Shown piece by piece: positions 1-5,517 of a stretch of DNA of 16,037 nt. The stretch comes from Friedmanniella sp. GTDB lineage: Bacteria; Actinomycetota; Actinomycetes; Propionibacteriales; Propionibacteriaceae. The translations under genes were made by a program, and so were the position numbers. The stretch is from contig JAOPXW010000102.1 of assembly GCA_025964935.1 (NCBI GenBank), positions 1 to 16,037 of the forward strand, written 5' to 3'. Position 1 is the stretch's first letter. Each line of letters starts with the position of its first letter. Under the pieces are notes generated by a model. The model did not search any database. It saw only the letters and a list, made by a program, of their open reading frames with translations, and was not told the DNA's origin.

Positions 1-396
1 GCCCGTGCAGCCGTTGGCGTTGGAGTTCGGCGACGCCGCGACGGTGAACGCCTGCGCACCGTCGCCCGCAGGCGCCGTCGCGGTGAACGTCCAGCTCGAC
101 TTGGCGGTGGACGACGTCTGCCGCGGCAGGGTCGCTGCGCCGGTGACGTCCACGCACTTGGTGTCACTGCTGGTGACGAGGGTCAATGTCAGCGCCACGC
201 CCTGCTTGGCGTAGACCGTCCCGCCCACGCTCGCCGTGCCGGCGCCGCCGCTGAACACGGCGCTCGTCACGCTGGAGGCGAAGGCGGCCGGGGCGTTCAC
301 CGCCCCGATGGCGGTAACGACGGCTGCAATCAACGCAACCCTGCGGAACGCCGACGAGGCACGACTTGCCCCTCGTGTTCCCTTGTTTGATCCCAT
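1..396 (-). CDS. Secreted protein of unknown function, N-terminal part (cut by window edge)
   Basis: The minus-strand frame from ATG at 396-394 stays open for 132 codons to the window edge, so the 3' end is missing. Residues 1-41 look like a Sec signal peptide: a basic start (K5, R8, R12, R18, R19), a hydrophobic stretch VALIAAVVTAIGAV, and an AFA-SS cleavage site near residue 41. The mature part is rich in Ser, Thr, Ala and Gly, predicted beta-rich, with two Cys (KCVDV and GCTG) that could form a disulfide, as in small Ig-like surface domains. I do not recognise a family. The first codons (gga, tca, aca, cga, agt) are rarer than in neighbouring genes, common in signal-peptide regions. The ribosome site is weak: a G-rich run lies 14 bases upstream. 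It is divergent from the kinase gene. No function is assigned; export to the cell surface or medium is the inference. Confidence 0.72.
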   Translation of the reverse strand, partial: MGSNKGTRGASRASSAFRRVALIAAVVTAIGAVNAPAAFASSVTSAVFSGGAGTASVGGTVYAKQGVALTLTLVTSSDTKCVDVTGAATLPRQTSSTAKSSWTFTATAPAGDGAQAFTVAASPNSNANGCTG

Positions 397-470
397 CACG
401 ATGTCTCGTGCCCCCTGAAACTCACGCGAGCCCCCCGTGAGCTCCCCCGCCGAGAACGGTATGGGTGTCA

Positions 471-498
471 GAACGCCCCTGGGCGCGATCGGGCGTTC
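471..498. promoter_or_regulatory. Perfect 8-bp inverted repeat between divergent genes (possible operator)
   Basis: GAACGCCC at 471-478 is matched by GGGCGTTC at 491-498 with a 12-base spacer. A related half-site GAACGCT lies at 544-549. The dyad is in the 245-bp gap between the secreted-protein gene (minus) and the kinase gene (plus). It has no downstream T-run on either strand, so it looks more like a protein-binding dyad than a terminator. A second short repeat, CTCACG 421-426 with CGTGAG 436-441, lies closer to the secreted gene. A possible minus-strand -10, TATAAG, lies at 538-533. The rest of the gap shows nothing else clear. Confidence 0.35.
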
Positions 499-629
499 AA
501 AAGGCTGAACGGGGGGCCTAGCGGGGTCCTCGCTTATACATTTGAACGCTAAGCAGGCGTCGAAGCTCCCATCAGCCGCCTGAGCCGAACGAGTCCGGCA
601 AAGCCGCCCCAAGGCGGGTGGCGGCCCAT

Positions 630-635
630 TAGAGT
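630..635 (+). promoter_or_regulatory. -10 element of the histidine kinase gene, leaderless start
   Basis: TAGAGT is followed by exactly six bases and then ATG at 642. With the usual -10 to +1 distance the transcript would begin on the A of the start codon. No clear -35 is visible, which is common in actinobacteria. Confidence 0.55.
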
Positions 636-641
636 TTGGCC

Positions 642-2081
642 ATGCGGCCCCGTGCGGTGTCCAGACGCGCTCTGCCGCCACGCCGTACGGTGCGGGCGCA
701 GGGCTGGTCGGCCACGGCCGCCGGCTGGGGCGTGGGGCTCGGCGTCACGGCGCTGATCCTGTGGACCCCGTACCTGCCGTTCGGTCTGCGCAGCCCGTCG
801 CTGCACCTGGTCCTGGACACCCTCGACGCCGCGGTGGCCCTGCTGGTCGCCTTCCTGCTGCACGGCCGGTTCCGGCGGGACCACCGGTGGCAGGACGGCA
901 TGCTGGCGTACGGGCTGGTCCTGCTGGCCGGGGCCGGACTGGGGCTCAGCTATCTGGCGCAGGCCCTCCCGCACCTGCGGCCCGGCACGATCGAGGTCTG
1001 GATCCCCATGACCGGCCGGGTCGTGGGAGCCCTGTGCATCCTGCTGGCCGCCGCGCTGGGCTCGCGGCCGGCTCCCCGCCGGTGGCAGGGGAGTGGTCTG
1101 CTGCTGGTCCTGGTGGTCGGGGTGCTGCTGATCAGTGGGGGATTGTGGCTGCTCCGCGAGCGACTCCCGGTCGCCCTCGACCCCAGCGGGGTGCCCGCCG
1201 CCAGCGGACACGTCTTGCTGAGCGGCCATCCGTTCCTGCTCGGGTCGCAGGGCCTCGCGGCGGGATGCTTCCTGGCTGCGTCCCTGCTGTTCGCCCGGCA
1301 GGCCCGCACCGGCCCCGACCACCTGCTGCGGTGTCTCGGCCCGGCCTGCGCCCTCGGCGGGTTCGCGCGGCTGAACTACGTGCTCTTCCCCTCCCTGTAC
1401 ACCGAGTGGGTCTACACCGGTGACGTCCTGCGAACCGGGTCCTACGTCCTGCTGCTCGTCGGTGCCGCCCGCGAGCTCAACGCCTACTTCGGCCAGCAGA
1501 CCACCCTCGCGGTGCTGGAGGACCGGCGCCGCCTGGCGCGCGAGCTGCACGACGGGGTCCTCCAGGAGTTGGCCTACATCCGGGCCGAGAGCTTCGCGCT
1601 GCCGGCCGACTGGGGTGTGGGGGACCGGATCCAGGCCGCCTGTGACCGGGGCCTCGACGAGGCGCGCGCCGCGGTCCAGGCACTCGGGCACGCCGACGAC
1701 GAGCCGCTCGCCCATGTCCTGCGGCGGGCCGCCTCCGAGATGGCCAGCCGCTACCACGTGCTGCTGGACCTCGAGGTGGATCCCTCGATCCGCGTGGACG
1801 CCGACCAGCAGCACGCTCTGATGCGCATCACCCGCGAGGCGGTGGCCAACGCCGTACGCCATGGTCAGGCCGCCCAGGTCCAGGTCCGGCTGCGGCGCGA
1901 CGGGGAGCACCGGCAGCTCTGCATCGAGGACGACGGGCAGGGGTTCGACGTCAACCTGGCCCAGGCGAGTGCGACCGGCTACGGGCTGGTGAGCATGCGG
2001 GACCGCGCCCAGGCCCTGCCGGGCTCGCTGGCGGTACGGACCGGGTCGGGCCGGGGGAGCCAGGTGACGGTGACGTGGTGA
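642..2081 (+). CDS. Sensor histidine kinase, multi-pass membrane, HisKA_3/NarX type
   Basis: A membrane sensor kinase that would autophosphorylate on His and pass phosphate to the adjacent regulator. The N-terminal 280 residues hold about seven or eight hydrophobic segments, so the sensor is probably membrane-embedded with no large outside domain. The dimerisation/phosphoacceptor motif is RRLARELHDGVLQEL, with the His at residue 303. The HATPase domain shows the N box (REAVANAVRH, about 398-408), the G1 box DDGQGF (about 430) and the GYGL box (about 446), ending at residue 479. The stretch NYVLFPSLYTEWVYTGD before the last membrane helix is typical of a group of actinobacterial kinases. I chose ATG 642 over the in-frame TTG 636 because of the TAGAGT-N6-ATG leaderless arrangement. 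It overlaps the regulator start by four bases. The signal sensed cannot be read from sequence. Confidence 0.92.
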   Translation: MRPRAVSRRALPPRRTVRAQGWSATAAGWGVGLGVTALILWTPYLPFGLRSPSLHLVLDTLDAAVALLVAFLLHGRFRRDHRWQDGMLAYGLVLLAGAGLGLSYLAQALPHLRPGTIEVWIPMTGRVVGALCILLAAALGSRPAPRRWQGSGLLLVLVVGVLLISGGLWLLRERLPVALDPSGVPAASGHVLLSGHPFLLGSQGLAAGCFLAASLLFARQARTGPDHLLRCLGPACALGGFARLNYVLFPSLYTEWVYTGDVLRTGSYVLLLVGAARELNAYFGQQTTLAVLEDRRRLARELHDGVLQELAYIRAESFALPADWGVGDRIQAACDRGLDEARAAVQALGHADDEPLAHVLRRAASEMASRYHVLLDLEVDPSIRVDADQQHALMRITREAVANAVRHGQAAQVQVRLRRDGEHRQLCIEDDGQGFDVNLAQASATGYGLVSMRDRAQALPGSLAVRTGSGRGSQVTVTW

Positions 2082-2761
2082 GCGAGGCGTCGCCCGCGAA
2101 GGCGCTCCGGGTCGTGCTGGCCGACGACCATGCCGCCGTACGCGAGCAGGTGCGCCGGGCCCTGGAGTCCCAGGGCTGGGAGATCTGTGCCGAGGGCGCC
2201 TCGGCGGCCGAGGCCGTGACCCTCGCGCAGCAGCACCGGCCGGACGTGGCCCTGCTCGACATCCAGATGCCCGGCGGTGGGATCGCCGCCGCCGCCGACA
2301 TCGCCCGCACCGTGCCGGACACCGCCGTGGTGATGCTGACGAGCAGCGAGGACGAGGAGGACCTCTTCGCCTCGCTGCGGGCCGGGGCCCAGGGCTACCT
2401 GCTGAAGTCAGCCGACCCCGCGGCCATGGGCCCGGCGCTGGCGGCCGTCGTCCGGGGTGAGGCCACCATCCCGCCCGCTCTGCTGGCTCGGGTCCTCCGG
2501 GAGTTCCGGACCCCGGCTCGACCCAAGGTGATACGGCGGTCGGCGTCAGCGGACAAGCTGAGCGCCCGCGAGTGGGAGGTGATGGAGCTGCTGACCGACG
2601 GGCTCAGCACCGAGGAGGCCGCCCGCCGGCTGTTCATCTCCACGACCACCGTCCGGGTGCACGTCTCGACCGTGCTCCGCAAGCTCCGGGTCAAGGACCG
2701 GCAGAGCGCCTTCCGGCTGCTGGGCGCTCACGCCAGTGAACGCGGGACCTGGACGCACTGA
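2078..2761 (+). CDS. NarL/LuxR-family response regulator
   Basis: DNA-binding partner of the upstream kinase. The receiver domain (residues about 9-125) has the acidic pair ADDH, the phosphoacceptor Asp in LLDIQMPGGG (residue 61), the conserved Thr in VMLTSS and the Lys in YLLKSAD. The C-terminal LuxR-type helix-turn-helix (about 158-218) contains LSAREWEVMELLTDGLSTEEAARRL and TTTVRVHVSTVLRKL; the more usual T/S-E-R-E is here SAREWE. GTG 2078 overlaps the kinase stop as GTGA, typical of translational coupling; GTG 2075 one codon earlier is equally possible. Target genes are unknown. The divergent secreted-protein gene is a possible target by position only. Confidence 0.93.
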   Translation: MSEASPAKALRVVLADDHAAVREQVRRALESQGWEICAEGASAAEAVTLAQQHRPDVALLDIQMPGGGIAAAADIARTVPDTAVVMLTSSEDEEDLFASLRAGAQGYLLKSADPAAMGPALAAVVRGEATIPPALLARVLREFRTPARPKVIRRSASADKLSAREWEVMELLTDGLSTEEAARRLFISTTTVRVHVSTVLRKLRVKDRQSAFRLLGAHASERGTWTH

Positions 2762-2815
2762 CACGGGTCCTGAGTCGGACGGGGCAGCTCCGGGGTCGAC
2801 GGAGGTGCCCACCGA

Positions 2816-2875
2816 ACAGCCCGGACGGGCCCGTCGGGCACCCGGCCACTACTGCCCCAGCCCCCTCCGGGCTGT
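2816..2875. terminator. Inverted repeats between convergent genes, possible bidirectional terminator
   Basis: ACAGCCCGGA at 2816-2825 pairs perfectly with TCCGGGCTGT at 2866-2875. Within the loop is the 12-bp palindrome GACGGGCCCGTC (about 2824-2835). A further pair, GGGGCAG near 2780 and CTGCCCC near 2852, would compete with the first. There is no T-run. Position between the ends of the response regulator gene and the convergent 2894-3433 gene suggests termination. Confidence 0.35.
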
Positions 2876-2893
2876 CCGATAAGCAGCATTATG

Positions 2894-3433
2894 TCAAGTA
2901 GTGCTCGGATCGGCTCCCCCGGCGACCGTGTAATCGCCGGACCGACGCAGCACCTGGACGGCCACCCGACGGTGCACCTCCTCCAACCGGGTCGCCTGCA
3001 GCTCGGCCCGCGCCAGCAGCGCGGCCAGGTCAGGCATCCCGGCGCGGGCGTCCAGGTCGGCGGCCAGCAAAGAGCGCCAGCCGTTGGCCTTGGCCCGTAC
3101 GGCGACGATGAGCCCCTCGACTTCGATGAGATCACTCAGGGCGGACCGGCGGACCAGCGAGCCGTTGGGCTTGAGCCGTCCGACCCGCTCACCGATCTGG
3201 AGGGCGACCCCCAGGAACGGGTCCGGCGGGACCTCCTGGGCGCGAAGTACCGCACGCAGGCTGACGAGGTCCTCGCGGACCTCGTCGCGGATCTCGGCCA
3301 GCACGTCGCCCCAGGGACGCCGCCGCTGGGAGGAGGCCGCCCGCCGGAACAGATCACGGCCGGCCCGGCCCGCGGCCTCGTGGTTGCGCAGATAGATGGC
3401 CAGGTGGTCGTGGGGCTGCTGAAGGAGGGTCAC
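2894..3433 (-). CDS. Conserved actinobacterial hypothetical protein, all-helical
   Basis: A 179-residue soluble protein predicted to be almost wholly alpha-helical, with no signal peptide or membrane segment. Characteristic stretches are YLRNHEAAGRAGRDLFRRAA near the N-terminus, GERVGRLKPNGSLVRRSALSDLIEVEGL in the middle and KANGWRSLLAADLDARAG towards the end. This pattern recalls a conserved hypothetical family I have seen in actinobacteria; the fold resembles ferritin-like or four-helix proteins, but I cannot point to a complete metal-binding set. The start GTG 3433 follows an in-frame stop four codons upstream (TGA-CTG-GAG-AGG-GTG), so it is well constrained. GGAGAG lies too close to the start to be a normal ribosome site. 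TTGACA (3469-3464) with CTGACT (3446-3441) at 17-bp spacing could give a nearly leaderless transcript. Function unknown. Confidence 0.82.
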   Translation of the reverse strand: MTLLQQPHDHLAIYLRNHEAAGRAGRDLFRRAASSQRRRPWGDVLAEIRDEVREDLVSLRAVLRAQEVPPDPFLGVALQIGERVGRLKPNGSLVRRSALSDLIEVEGLIVAVRAKANGWRSLLAADLDARAGMPDLAALLARAELQATRLEEVHRRVAVQVLRRSGDYTVAGGADPSTT

Positions 3434-3469
3434 CCTCTCCAGTCAGGCCCGGAAAGTCGCCGCTGTCAA
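3425..3469 (-). promoter_or_regulatory. Promoter region and palindrome over the start of the 2894-3433 gene
   Basis: A perfect 13-bp palindrome, GAGGGT-C-ACCCTC, spans 3425-3437 and contains the GTG start codon (3433-3431). Upstream on the minus strand, TTGACA (3469-3464) matches the consensus -35, and CTGACT (3446-3441) is a weak -10 at 17 bp. The predicted +1 (about 3434) falls next to the start codon. The palindrome could be an operator or an RNA hairpin covering the start. Confidence 0.4.
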
Positions 3470-3623
3470 GGGGGTGCGTCGGGCCAGCCCGGTCACCACC
3501 GAGACGGTCCAGCCAGCAGGGTCACGACAGGGACGGCTCCCGCGCGGCGGACCCACCGTCGTCTTGGCCACATCGTCGACCGGCCGCGGCGGCAGCGCTG
3601 CCCCCAGCGGCCAGCGCAAGTCC

Positions 3624-3629
3624 TAGCGT
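3624..3629 (+). promoter_or_regulatory. -10 element upstream of the DinB-family gene
   Basis: TAGCGT would give a start near 3636 and a leader of about 29 bases. This leader contains a ribosome site, GAGAGG, seven bases before ATG 3665. No matching -35 is obvious. The rest of the 3434-3664 gap shows nothing else I can call. Confidence 0.35.
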
Positions 3630-3664
3630 GAGACGTACGACATCCGCCAGCGAGAGGCCCGACC

Positions 3665-4204
3665 ATGACCGACCCGACCACTGCCCCGACCCCTGATGCC
3701 GCCGAGCGGGACGAGCTCATCGCGCTCCTCGACAAGCACCGCGCGCTCTTCCTGGTCACCGCCCGGGGCCTGACCGAGGAGCAGGCGCGCCTCACCCCAA
3801 CCGTCAGCGCCCTCAGCATCGGCGGTCTGATCAAGCACGTCAGCGCGACCGAGGCCGGGTGGCTGGACTTCATCGAGCGCGGCGCGCCCGACCAGGGCGG
3901 CCCGGACTGGGACAACCTGTCGGCGTCGGCGTACGAGGCGTTCGCCAACGGCTTCCGGCTGCTGCCCGAGGAGACGCTGGCCGACACGATCACCGCGTAC
4001 GAGGAGGTCGCTGCACGCGCCACCCGGCTGGCCCGCACCGTCGACCTGGGCCAGGTGCACCCGCTGCCCGAGGCGCCCTGGTTCGACCACGAGTCCTGGA
4101 GCAACCGCCGGGTGCTGGTGCACCTGATCGCCGAGACCGCGCAGCACGCCGGCCACGCCGACATCATCCGGGAGACCATCGACGGCCAGCGCACCATGGG
4201 CTGA
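3665..4204 (+). CDS. DinB/DUF664-family putative metal-dependent enzyme
   Basis: 179 residues, the usual size for the DinB-like four-helix-bundle superfamily, which includes mycothiol-dependent maleylpyruvate isomerase and bacillithiol transferases. The metal-binding His pattern is visible: H58 in LIKHVSATE, then H161 and H164 in LVHLIAETAQHAGHADIIRE, the normal spacing for the three-His site. Other family marks are GLTEEQARLTPTVSALSIGGLIKH near the N-terminus and the Trp-rich centre. In actinobacteria such proteins are often suspected mycothiol S-transferases, but the substrate cannot be read here. No signal peptide, so cytosolic. The start is supported by GAGAGG seven bases upstream. The downstream cysteine unit has its own promoter, so these are probably separate transcripts. 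Confidence 0.88.
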   Translation: MTDPTTAPTPDAAERDELIALLDKHRALFLVTARGLTEEQARLTPTVSALSIGGLIKHVSATEAGWLDFIERGAPDQGGPDWDNLSASAYEAFANGFRLLPEETLADTITAYEEVAARATRLARTVDLGQVHPLPEAPWFDHESWSNRRVLVHLIAETAQHAGHADIIRETIDGQRTMG

Positions 4205-4282
4205 GCGCCCCTCTGGAGCACCGGGTCCCAAACCCGACGTTCCCTATGGTGAGACAAGGGATACAAGCCGGGTCGGCCGTCG

Positions 4283-4288
4283 TACGGT
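4283..4288 (+). promoter_or_regulatory. -10 element for the leader peptide and cysteine dioxygenase unit
   Basis: TACGGT, six bases, then ATG at 4295: the predicted +1 is the first base of the leader peptide. Upstream, TCCCT (4241-4245) and AGGGA (4257-4261) form a small dyad that could be a regulatory site; this last point is weak. Confidence 0.55.
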
Positions 4289-4294
4289 TGACCC

Positions 4295-4363
4295 ATGCAC
4301 ACCAGGATCCACGTCGACCTGCTCAGGACCGCCACGGCGACCTGTCCGCGAATGCCCCGCTGA
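4295..4363 (+). CDS. Short leader peptide (22 aa) with HVDL motif and one Cys codon
   Basis: A 22-codon frame from ATG 4295 to TGA 4361-4363, directly downstream of a TANNNT-N6 promoter, so likely translated from a leaderless mRNA. The peptide begins MHTRIHVDLLR and ends ATCPRMPR, with a single Cys at codon 17 (TGT 4343-4345). From memory, actinobacterial genomes contain short putative leader peptides with an R-x-HVDL-x-R core and a Cys followed by Pro or Arg, upstream of sulfur-metabolism genes; this fits that pattern. It ends 53 bases before cysteine dioxygenase. The likely role is to sense cysteine or ribosome state while being translated and so control the two genes downstream. One Cys codon alone is a weak attenuator, which suggests that the peptide sequence itself matters. 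I see no clear terminator hairpin in 4364-4416. Confidence 0.75.
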   Translation: MHTRIHVDLLRTATATCPRMPR

Positions 4364-4416
4364 CACCTCGCCTGCTGTTCCCCGCACGTCCACCTGCCTC
4401 CTGAAAGTGACTCACC

Positions 4417-4905
4417 ATGCCCGCCTCCCGTCGTCCCCGCACGCCCATCGACCTCGCGGCCACCGCCCTCCGGCTCGCTGACCAGCGGGCCCTGTGGGAG
4501 CCCCTGGTCCAGTTCGACCCGGTATCCCGCTTCTACGCCCGGCTCGCCGCCCAGCCCGACTTCGAGGTCTGGCTGCTGACCTGGGTGCCCGGCCAGGGCA
4601 CCGACTGGCACGACCACGGCGGCAGCGCGGGGGCCTTCGTGGTCCTGACCGGCGCCCTGACCGAGGAGCACGCCCGGGTCCGGCCCGACCGGCTGCCGAC
4701 CATCGAGCCGCGGGCCCGGACCCTCAGCGCCGGCGCCCTCCGGCCCTTCGGCACCCAGCACCTGCACCGGGTCCGCAACGACGGGCTCGCCCCGGCCGTC
4801 AGCCTGCACGTCTACTCCCCGGCGCTGGTCCGGATGAACCGCTACGCCCTCGAGGGCACCGAGCTGCACCTGGTCGAGACCGAGCGGGCCGGAGCGAGCT
4901 GGTGA
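4417..4905 (+). CDS. Cysteine dioxygenase, bacterial cupin type
   Basis: Predicted non-heme Fe(II) enzyme that oxidises L-cysteine with O2 to cysteine sulfinate, the first step of cysteine breakdown. At 162 residues it fits the short bacterial type. The cupin shows the three-His iron site: WHDHGGSAGAF supplies H65 and H67, and HLHRVRN supplies the third (H117 by alignment logic). FDPVSRFYARLAAQPDFEVWLLTWVPGQGTDWHD and SLHVYSPALVRMNRY are also typical. The ribosome site is GAAAG about nine bases before ATG. It lies between the leader peptide and an overlapping rhodanese gene, consistent with a cysteine-sulfur disposal unit. Another thiol dioxygenase specificity (for example 3-mercaptopropionate) is possible. 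Confidence 0.92.
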   Translation: MPASRRPRTPIDLAATALRLADQRALWEPLVQFDPVSRFYARLAAQPDFEVWLLTWVPGQGTDWHDHGGSAGAFVVLTGALTEEHARVRPDRLPTIEPRARTLSAGALRPFGTQHLHRVRNDGLAPAVSLHVYSPALVRMNRYALEGTELHLVETERAGASW

Positions 4906-5339
4906 GCCTCGACAGCCGTCCGACCGTCCGCCGCAGCGTCGACTCGCTGCTGGCGGCCGCCCGGGCCCGGCTCCGTCGGCTCAGCCCCGAGGAGGCCGCA
5001 GCCGCCTGGGCCGACGGGGCCGTCCTGGTCGACATCCGCCCCGCCGCCCAGCGGCAGGCCGAGGGGGAGCCCGAGGGCGCCCTGGTCGTGGAGCGCAACG
5101 TCCTGGAGTGGCGTTTCGACCCCAGCAGCGACGCCAGGCTGCCGGTGGCGGCGTACGACCTGCAGGTGATCGTGCTGTGCCAGGAGGGGTACACCTCCAG
5201 CCTGGCGGCCGCGGCCCTGCAGGACCTGGGGGTGCACCGGGCGACCGACGTGACCGGTGGCTGGACCGCCTGGCGGGGCGGCGCGGCCCCGACCGCCCGG
5301 GGCTGGCCGTCGAGCCCTGGGGTGGTCGCCCACCGCTGA
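4902..5339 (+). CDS. Rhodanese-like sulfurtransferase domain protein
   Basis: A single-domain rhodanese of 145 residues. GTG 4902 overlaps the dioxygenase stop (GTGA), with GGAG eight bases upstream, so the two are translationally coupled. Residues 28-50 carry LSPEEAAAAWADGAVLVDIRP, the usual domain start, and the active-site loop is CQEGYTSS with C93 as the persulfide-carrying Cys. DVTGGWTAWR near residue 116 is the typical end. The loop lacks the Arg found in many thiosulfate sulfurtransferases (C-x-x-G-x-R), having Thr instead; I recall the same GYTSS form in actinobacterial rhodaneses next to cysteine dioxygenase. A role handling sulfane sulfur, sulfite or thiosulfate from cysteine breakdown is inferred. 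Confidence 0.9.
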   Translation: MSLDSRPTVRRSVDSLLAAARARLRRLSPEEAAAAWADGAVLVDIRPAAQRQAEGEPEGALVVERNVLEWRFDPSSDARLPVAAYDLQVIVLCQEGYTSSLAAAALQDLGVHRATDVTGGWTAWRGGAAPTARGWPSSPGVVAHR

Positions 5340-5482
5340 CCCACCGCCGGAGTCGCGATCAAAGGTATGACGGCAGGACCATTGACGGCGCGGACCGTTG
5401 TGGACGGGGCAGAAACCCGGCCGAGGGCTCCGATCACGGCAAAAAAGGCGCCCACGTCGCAAGATTCGGTCAATTTCACGAG

Positions 5483-5503
5483 GCGCCGCCCCGTCGGTGG
5501 CGC
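5483..5503 (+). terminator. GC-rich stem-loop between rhodanese and MFS gene
   Basis: GCGCCGCC (5483-5490) pairs with GGTGGCGC (5496-5503), eight pairs including one G-U, with loop CCGTC. There is no T-run. It lies 14 bases before the MFS start, so it may end the cysteine transcript or form the 5' end of the MFS mRNA: a weak -10 TCAATT at 5470-5475 would start transcription just before it. The rest of 5340-5517 holds an A-run near 5441 and no clear gene. Confidence 0.35.
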
Positions 5504-5517
5504 AGCAACCAGTCAGA

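Noticed and set aside
549..1910. Long open frame (453 codons) on the minus strand opposite the histidine kinase
   Set aside because: The protein is low-complexity, rich in Gln, Gly, Pro and Arg, with no domain; the plus strand encodes a complete kinase with all motifs.
2891..3631. 246-codon plus-strand frame over the 2894-3433 region
   Set aside because: The minus-strand protein has a coherent helical pattern resembling a known conserved family, while the plus-strand product is Gly/Gln/Arg-rich without structure.
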